From the NCBI GenBank assembly GCA_947472735.1, contig CANJBY010000004.1, positions 1 to 64,000 on the forward strand: a stretch of 64,000 nucleotides of DNA, in the 5' to 3' direction. The position numbers were made by a program, and so were the translations under genes. Source of the stretch: Sphingomonadaceae bacterium. GTDB lineage: Bacteria > Pseudomonadota > Alphaproteobacteria > Sphingomonadales > Sphingomonadaceae. The notes beneath the pieces were generated by a model. It was not told where the DNA came from, ran no database searches, and saw only the letters and a list, made by a program, of their open reading frames with translations. Each line of letters begins with the position of its first letter. The first letter of the stretch is position 1. Shown piece after piece: positions 59,801 through 64,000 of this stretch.

Positions 59801-61045
59801 GTGGAGGGTGCACCCGGACGGATCCGCACCCTCGATCTGATCCGCGGCGTCGCCGTCCTCGGCATCCTCGCCGTCAACATCACCGGTTTCGCAGGGCCGA
59901 TCGGGGCAACCCGGTCCCCGCACATACCTGCTCCCGGCAGCGCCGTTGACGAAGCGGCGTTCGCATTGATGCTGCTGGTGTTCGAAGGCAAGATGCGGAT
60001 GCTGTTCTGCATGTTGTTCGGGGCCAGCCTGGTGCTGTTCGTGGACCGAACCGACGCGCAGGGACGCGGCGGTGACGCGCTGCAATTGCGCCGTCTAGGG
60101 TGGCTCGCGCTGTTCGGAATGGCCCATTACCTGCTGCTGTGGTGGGGCGACATCCTGTTTGCCTACGCCGCCATCGGGCTGGTGGTCCTGGCCCTGCACC
60201 GCCGCCCGCTCCTTCATCTCGGAGTGCTGGCGCTGATGGTTTTTTCGGTCTGGACCCTGACCGCTCTGGCCGCCACCGTCGGTGATGCCGCCGCCGCTGA
60301 ACAGCTCCACCGCGGGACGGCGACCGCCGCTCAGATGAGCGATCACGCGGCGGCACTGGCTGACTCACTCAAAAACGCGGCTGCCGATCTCGGGATGATG
60401 CATGCCAGCTACAGCCAGCAGTTCGCCCACCGGCTCGTCGAACACCCGCTGTGGTTGCCCAACATGGCGCTTAACAATCTTTGGGAACTGCTGCCGTTGA
60501 TGCTGATCGGCGTGATCTTCCAGCGCAGCGGATTCTTCGCGGGCGAGTGGCCCCGCCCGCTGGTGCTGCGGATGGTCCGATCCGGCATTCTGGGCGGCGG
60601 CCTGCTTTCGCTCGCGGTGATCGGCTGGGCCTGGTGGCGCCATTTCGACCCGGTGCATGTCGGGGAGGTGGTCGCAGTCTGGTCGGCCGCGCCGCATCTG
60701 CTGATGGCAACGGGCTACGCCGCGGCGCTTGTCCTGCTGGCACCCCGGCTGCTGCACACGCGGCTGGGGCGACGGATCGAGGCGACCGGGCGGATGGCGT
60801 TCAGCAACTATCTGGGCACCACCGTGGTGATGACGGCGATGTTCAGCGGCTGGGGCCTGAACCTTGCCGGGACGGTACCGGAATCACGCATGGGCTGGTT
60901 CGTGCTGCTCGGATGGACGCTGATGCTTGGTTGGAGCCAGCCCTGGTTGCGCCGTTTCCGCCAGGGGCCCCTCGAGTGGGCCTGGCGCTGTTTGACCGAG
61001 TGGCGCCGGCTACCCTTGCGGCGGGCGGATCAATCCCGCTTGTAA
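59801..61045 (+). CDS. DUF418 family membrane protein
   Basis: A 414-aa integral membrane protein with about eight to ten helices. It shows the N-terminal RIRTLDLIRGVAVLGILAVN signature and the C-terminal DUF418 region (GRMAFSNYLGTTVVMTAMFS; WFVLLGWTLMLGWSQPWLRR). The start is GTG at 59801. Relatives resemble acyltransferase-3-type proteins, with no activity established. Its end overlaps der by 16 bp, convergently. Confidence 0.88.
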   Translation: MEGAPGRIRTLDLIRGVAVLGILAVNITGFAGPIGATRSPHIPAPGSAVDEAAFALMLLVFEGKMRMLFCMLFGASLVLFVDRTDAQGRGGDALQLRRLGWLALFGMAHYLLLWWGDILFAYAAIGLVVLALHRRPLLHLGVLALMVFSVWTLTALAATVGDAAAAEQLHRGTATAAQMSDHAAALADSLKNAAADLGMMHASYSQQFAHRLVEHPLWLPNMALNNLWELLPLMLIGVIFQRSGFFAGEWPRPLVLRMVRSGILGGGLLSLAVIGWAWWRHFDPVHVGEVVAVWSAAPHLLMATGYAAALVLLAPRLLHTRLGRRIEATGRMAFSNYLGTTVVMTAMFSGWGLNLAGTVPESRMGWFVLLGWTLMLGWSQPWLRRFRQGPLEWAWRCLTEWRRLPLRRADQSRL

Positions 61046-62400
61046 GGATTCTTGGCGCTGCGCAGGGTCAGCCGCACCGGCACCGCTTCAAAGCCCAGGT
61101 CACGCCGGATACCGTTGACCAGATAGCGCCGGTAGCTCTCCGGAAGCTCGTCCAGCCGCGTGCCAAACAACACGAAGCCCGGCGGGCGAGTCTTCGCCTG
61201 AGTGATGTAGCGCAGCTTGATCCGCTTGCCTCCGGGGGCGGGAGGCGGGTTCTTTTCCAGCGCCTCGTCGAACCAGCGGTTGAGTAGCCCGGTCGAGACG
61301 CGCTTGCTCCAGGCTTCGCGCAATTCGAAAGCTGCGCGCAGCAGATCGTCGAGCCCTTTGCCCGTGCGTGCCGAAACAGCAAGCAGCGGCAACCCGCGAA
61401 CCTGCGCCAAGCCTTCGTCCAGCGCGCCGCGGATGCCGTTGAACAGGCCCGAGGCACCCTCGGCGACGTCCCACTTGTTGATCGCAACGATCAACGCGCG
61501 GCCTTCCTCGATCACCATCGAGGCGATCTTGAGGTCCTGATGCTCGAGCCCGCGAGTCGCATCGAGCAGCAGCACCACCACTTCGGCGAAATCGACGGCG
61601 TGGCGGGCATCGGCCACCGCCATCTTCTCGAGCTTCTCGACGACTTGCGCCTTCTTGCGCATACCTGCCGTGTCGATCAGCCGCACCGGGCGTGGATCGC
61701 CGCCTTTCGGATCGGTCCATTGCCAATCGACTGCAATCGAATCCCGGGTGATCCCGGCCTCGGGCCCGGTCAGCAAGCGGTCTTCGCCCAGCATGGCATT
61801 GATGAGGGTCGACTTGCCGGCATTCGGGCGACCAACGATGGCGAGCTTGAGCGGGCCGGAGAGGTCATCCTCATCCACCTCGGGCTCAAACCGCTCATCC
61901 TCGTCGCGCTCGATCAGCGGTTGCAAGGCTTCGAACAAGTCCGCCAGACCCTCGCCATGCTCCGCTGAAAGCGCCACCGGCTCACCCAGGCCGAGGCTGA
62001 AGGCCTCGAACAACCCGCCGTCGCCCGCCCTGCCTTCAGCCTTGTTGGCAATGACGATCACCGGAACGGTGGAGGCGCGCAGCCACCGGCCGATCTCTTC
62101 ATCAAGCGGAGTCAGCCCGGCGCGCGCGTCGATCACGAACAGAGCCACATCGGCGCCGTGCAACGATACTTCCGTTTGCTGGCGCATGCGCCCCGGCAAA
62201 CTGGCCGCGTCCTCATCCTCCCAGCCCGCCGTATCGACGATGGTGAACTCCAGGCCGAGCAAGTGCGCTTCGCCAAAACGCCGGTCACGCGTCACCCCCG
62301 GCTGGTCGTCGACCAGCGCAAGCTTCTTGCCGACCAGCCGGTTGAACAGCGTCGACTTTCCGACATTGGGCCGGCCGATGATGATCACCTGGGGGAGCAT
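61030..62400 (-). CDS. der: GTPase Der (EngA), ribosome assembly
   Basis: A 456-aa double GTPase for 50S subunit maturation. G1 motifs are IIIGRPNVGKSTLFNRLVG and LAIVGRPNAGKSTLINAMLG; G3 motifs are DTAGWED and DTAGMRKK; G4 motifs are NKAEG and NKWDV. A KH-like domain ends the protein (PPGFVLFGTRLDELPESYRR). The first G4 has NKAE in place of NKxD, a conservative change. I used the ATG at 62400. Confidence 0.96.
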   Translation of the reverse strand: MLPQVIIIGRPNVGKSTLFNRLVGKKLALVDDQPGVTRDRRFGEAHLLGLEFTIVDTAGWEDEDAASLPGRMRQQTEVSLHGADVALFVIDARAGLTPLDEEIGRWLRASTVPVIVIANKAEGRAGDGGLFEAFSLGLGEPVALSAEHGEGLADLFEALQPLIERDEDERFEPEVDEDDLSGPLKLAIVGRPNAGKSTLINAMLGEDRLLTGPEAGITRDSIAVDWQWTDPKGGDPRPVRLIDTAGMRKKAQVVEKLEKMAVADARHAVDFAEVVVLLLDATRGLEHQDLKIASMVIEEGRALIVAINKWDVAEGASGLFNGIRGALDEGLAQVRGLPLLAVSARTGKGLDDLLRAAFELREAWSKRVSTGLLNRWFDEALEKNPPPAPGGKRIKLRYITQAKTRPPGFVLFGTRLDELPESYRRYLVNGIRRDLGFEAVPVRLTLRSAKNPYKRD

Positions 62401-62527
62401 TTCGCGCCCCAAGTGGTCGCTTGCGGGCCGAAAGGCAAGCTTCGGTTCGTCGCGATTATCAAAGGTAATGCGGAATTAACCACACCCCTCAGCCCAAGGT
62501 TAACCACGAGTTTCGCAAAGACGCCAA

Positions 62528-62926
62528 ATGTCGCTGCGATATTTCACTTGTCTGGTCGGCCTTTGCCTCGGGCTTGCAACCCCGCTCGCGGCGCGTTCAA
62601 CCATCGACGTCGAAGATGTTTCCGGCGGCGGATCGATCGAGGACGACGTGCGCGCCGTCGACGTTTCGCCGGATAACGACTGGAGCGAGGTCCGGGTGTG
62701 GTACGCGCCGATTCAGGATCTTGGCGGCACGCACTGGCCGGTGACCGGCTTCATCTACAACCAGAAGGCCAAACCAGCCGAAACCACCCTGGAGCGCGGC
62801 CTATCAGGCACCGACGATCCGATCGGGGCAATCATTGCGGCGCGTCAGGCGCCGGCCGCTCTCAAGCCTTCGCGATTGGCGGATTCTCGCCAAGATCTTC
62901 GAACCAGGCTTCGACCGGGCCGTTAA
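62528..62926 (+). CDS. Small exported protein, unknown
   Basis: A 132-aa protein with a signal peptide (cleavage near residue 23, AARSTI). The mature part is acidic, then WSEVRVWYAPIQDLGGTHWP. The last 65 bases overlap the DUF3297 gene on the opposite strand, so its true end could have been altered. Family not recognised. Confidence 0.6.
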   Translation: MSLRYFTCLVGLCLGLATPLAARSTIDVEDVSGGGSIEDDVRAVDVSPDNDWSEVRVWYAPIQDLGGTHWPVTGFIYNQKAKPAETTLERGLSGTDDPIGAIIAARQAPAALKPSRLADSRQDLRTRLRPGR

Positions 62927-63149
62927 GCTTGATCGTCAGCGGCTGCCCGTTGCGATCCATCGACTTGCCGGCCTGGACCCGCACCCATCCTTCGGAAATG
63001 CAGTATTCCTCGATATTGTTGCGCACCACGCCCTTGAAGCGGATGCCAATGCCACGGCTCAGCAGTTCCATATTGAAATGGGGGCTTTTCGCGCTGATCG
63101 CGAGCCGGTCGGGCGGCAGGTCGGGGCTAGGTGTGATGTCTTCGCTCAT
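62862..63149 (-). CDS. DUF3297 family protein
   Basis: A 95-aa protein. It has the family core LAISAKSPHFNMELLSRGIG and IRFKGVVRNNIEEYCISEGW, and KLNGPVEAWFEDLGE near the end. It is widespread in proteobacteria, with no known function. The ATG at 63149 gives the standard length. Confidence 0.88.
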   Translation of the reverse strand: MSEDITPSPDLPPDRLAISAKSPHFNMELLSRGIGIRFKGVVRNNIEEYCISEGWVRVQAGKSMDRNGQPLTIKLNGPVEAWFEDLGENPPIAKA

Positions 63150-63229
63150 GCGCCAGCGCCATAGGCCACTTTGCCCGCTTGTCAATTTGCCCGGGCCCCT
63201 CTAATGGCGCGCCTTCCGCATGGCATTGC

Positions 63230-63304
63230 GGGCGCGTAGCTCAGCGGTAGAGCACACCCTTCACACGGGTGGGGTCACAGGTTCAATCCCTGTCGCGCCC
63301 ACCA
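63230..63304 (+). tRNA. tRNA-Val (CAC anticodon)
   Basis: A 75-nt cloverleaf with encoded CCA. The acceptor GGGCGCG pairs with CGCGCCC. The anticodon loop TTCACAC reads CAC, and the T-loop is TTCAATC. Confidence 0.95.
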
Positions 63305-63645
63305 TGACTGGCCAGGAGAATAGCGTTTCTCCGCTAGAGTTGCTTCGCCTGGCCCTTTCGGTTGAGATGCCTTTAGGCTGCAAGTGCGCTTGTCAGGCGG
63401 CAACAAGTTCCGTTTCGAGAGGATACGACGCTGGTTCCGCCGCACCGGAACGCGCGCGGTAGACGTTTGCCTCGGGTGATTGGAGGTGGCGTTCCAGCAT
63501 CGTCGTCGGTGAACGTTCCGCGTGGCAGCAACATCTATGCCTACGATGCGAAGAGTAGACAGATTTCGAGCGTGCTTGGAGGGTAAAATATACAACAAAG
63601 CCCCACATGTGCTGGGCTTTCAAATCACAGAATTTAAGAGAAAAA
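63305..63645. other. Gene-free stretch between tRNA-Val and tRNA-Thr
   Basis: This stretch is 341 bp long. No convincing gene. Directly after tRNA-Val, GGCCAGG (63310-63316) pairs with CCTGGCC (63350-63356), with an inner TAGCG/CGCTA stem and CTTT following; this may be the tRNA terminator. The rest shows nothing I can assign. Confidence 0.5.
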
Positions 63646-63721
63646 TGGTGCCGCCTATAGGATTCGAACCTACGACCCCCGCATTACGAATGCGATGCTC
63701 TACCAACTGAGCTAAGGCGGC
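63646..63721 (-). tRNA. tRNA-Thr (CGU anticodon)
   Basis: A 76-nt cloverleaf on the minus strand with encoded CCA. The acceptor GCCGCCT pairs with AGGCGGC. The anticodon loop TTCGTAA reads CGU, and the T-loop is TTCGAAT. Confidence 0.95.
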
Positions 63722-63755
63722 AATGACGCGCCCATTAGCGTCATCTAGGCGATTT

Positions 63756-64000
63756 TCATACCCCCTTTTTTGCTTGGTTTGCAGTCATTTCCTTCTTTTC
63801 TGCATTGTCTGGAGATTTCCGTGCCTTGCGACCATGCGCTCCATCCTCTTCGCATCGGACAGGACATGCAGCACCAGCAGCGGCGCGGTGAGGCCCAGGT
63901 GCTCGCGATAGGCACCACCCGCGACATAGGCGTCATACTGCAACAGGTTCCGCTCGAAACTCTTCCGGTTCCAGTTGCTCGAAGTTGTCGGCTCGGTAGC
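63756..64000 (-). CDS. Replication-relaxation-like protein, C-terminal part (runs off the window)
   Basis: The minus strand is open from the window edge to a TGA at 63756-63758, giving the last 81 residues: ...RKSFERNLLQYDAYVAGGAY, then REHLGLTAPLLVLHVLSDAK and RMERMVARH. The pattern resembles the C-terminal region of replication-relaxation family proteins found on plasmids and integrative elements. The start lies outside the window. It is encoded next to the 5' end of tRNA-Thr. Moderate confidence in coding, low in family. Confidence 0.5.

Noticed and set aside
63522..63710. ORF ending in PPIGFEPTTPALRMRCSTN
   Set aside because: This peptide is the translation of a tRNA gene's minus strand, a well-known false gene call.

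Overview
The window looks like a chromosomal segment of a GC-rich alphaproteobacterium, most likely Sphingomonadales (Novosphingobium/Sphingobium/Erythrobacter-like). I infer this from the housekeeping block on the right (pyrB with a catalytically dead pyrC homologue, der, DUF3297, SPOR proteins, an orphan ParA), from the many TonB-dependent receptors, and from codon use. No database search was possible; family names come from motifs and protein similarity that I recognise.

The left three quarters (about 1-47.7 kb) are accessory DNA stacked against the 3' end of a tRNA-Ser(GGA) gene (47725-47815, minus strand). Two related modules can be seen. Each has a four-gene serine-recombinase cassette (145-2556 and 42626-44992), then 2-3 kb of cargo, then a 154-bp arm (4996-5149 and 47581-47734; 84 % identical, ungapped). 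Each arm ends in the same 10 bases of the tRNA-Ser 3' end, CCA included. The cargo of the first module is metal export: an RcnR/DmeR-type repressor, a DmeF-type CDF exporter, and a yybP-ykoY manganese riboswitch ahead of a TMEM165/GDT1 exporter. The cargo of the second is an unknown 351-aa protein, an ASCH protein and a Cro/C1-type HTH protein.

Between the arms lie three blocks. (i) 5.3-10.7 kb is a mosaic of decayed genes (TonB receptor, TolC and esterase remnants) with intact DUF2946, GH43 and alkyl-sulfatase-like genes. (ii) 10.7-30.5 kb is a catabolic supercluster. It has an AraC/GlxA-type regulator, soxBDAG-purU-folD (sarcosine demethylation with release of the C1 unit as formate), otnC/otnK, an alpha/beta hydrolase, an HpcH/HpaI aldolase, a double-cupin protein, a LacI regulator, a SnoaL-like protein, a TonB receptor, an MFS transporter and an asparaginase. 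A TGCAT-N4-ATGCA palindrome recurs near three of its promoters and suggests a LacI regulon. (iii) 31.9-42.5 kb is a prophage remnant: CI/LexA-type repressor, Cro-like gene, PD-(D/E)XK nuclease, primase-helicase, iteron-like repeats, RuvC-like and HNH nucleases, and a few tail genes. Terminase, portal and capsid genes are missing. A tRNA-Ile2(CAU) gene lies in its tail end. An IS3-family element (30522-31740) and an IS5-family remnant mark the boundary between blocks ii and iii.

From 47.7 kb rightwards the genes look like stable core genome: a two-component system with envelope partners, sppA, pyrB-pyrC', SPOR/TPR proteins, parA, DUF418, der and two tRNAs. At the extreme right a tRNA-Thr gene is followed by the 3' end of a replication-relaxation-like gene, possibly the start of another mobile element.
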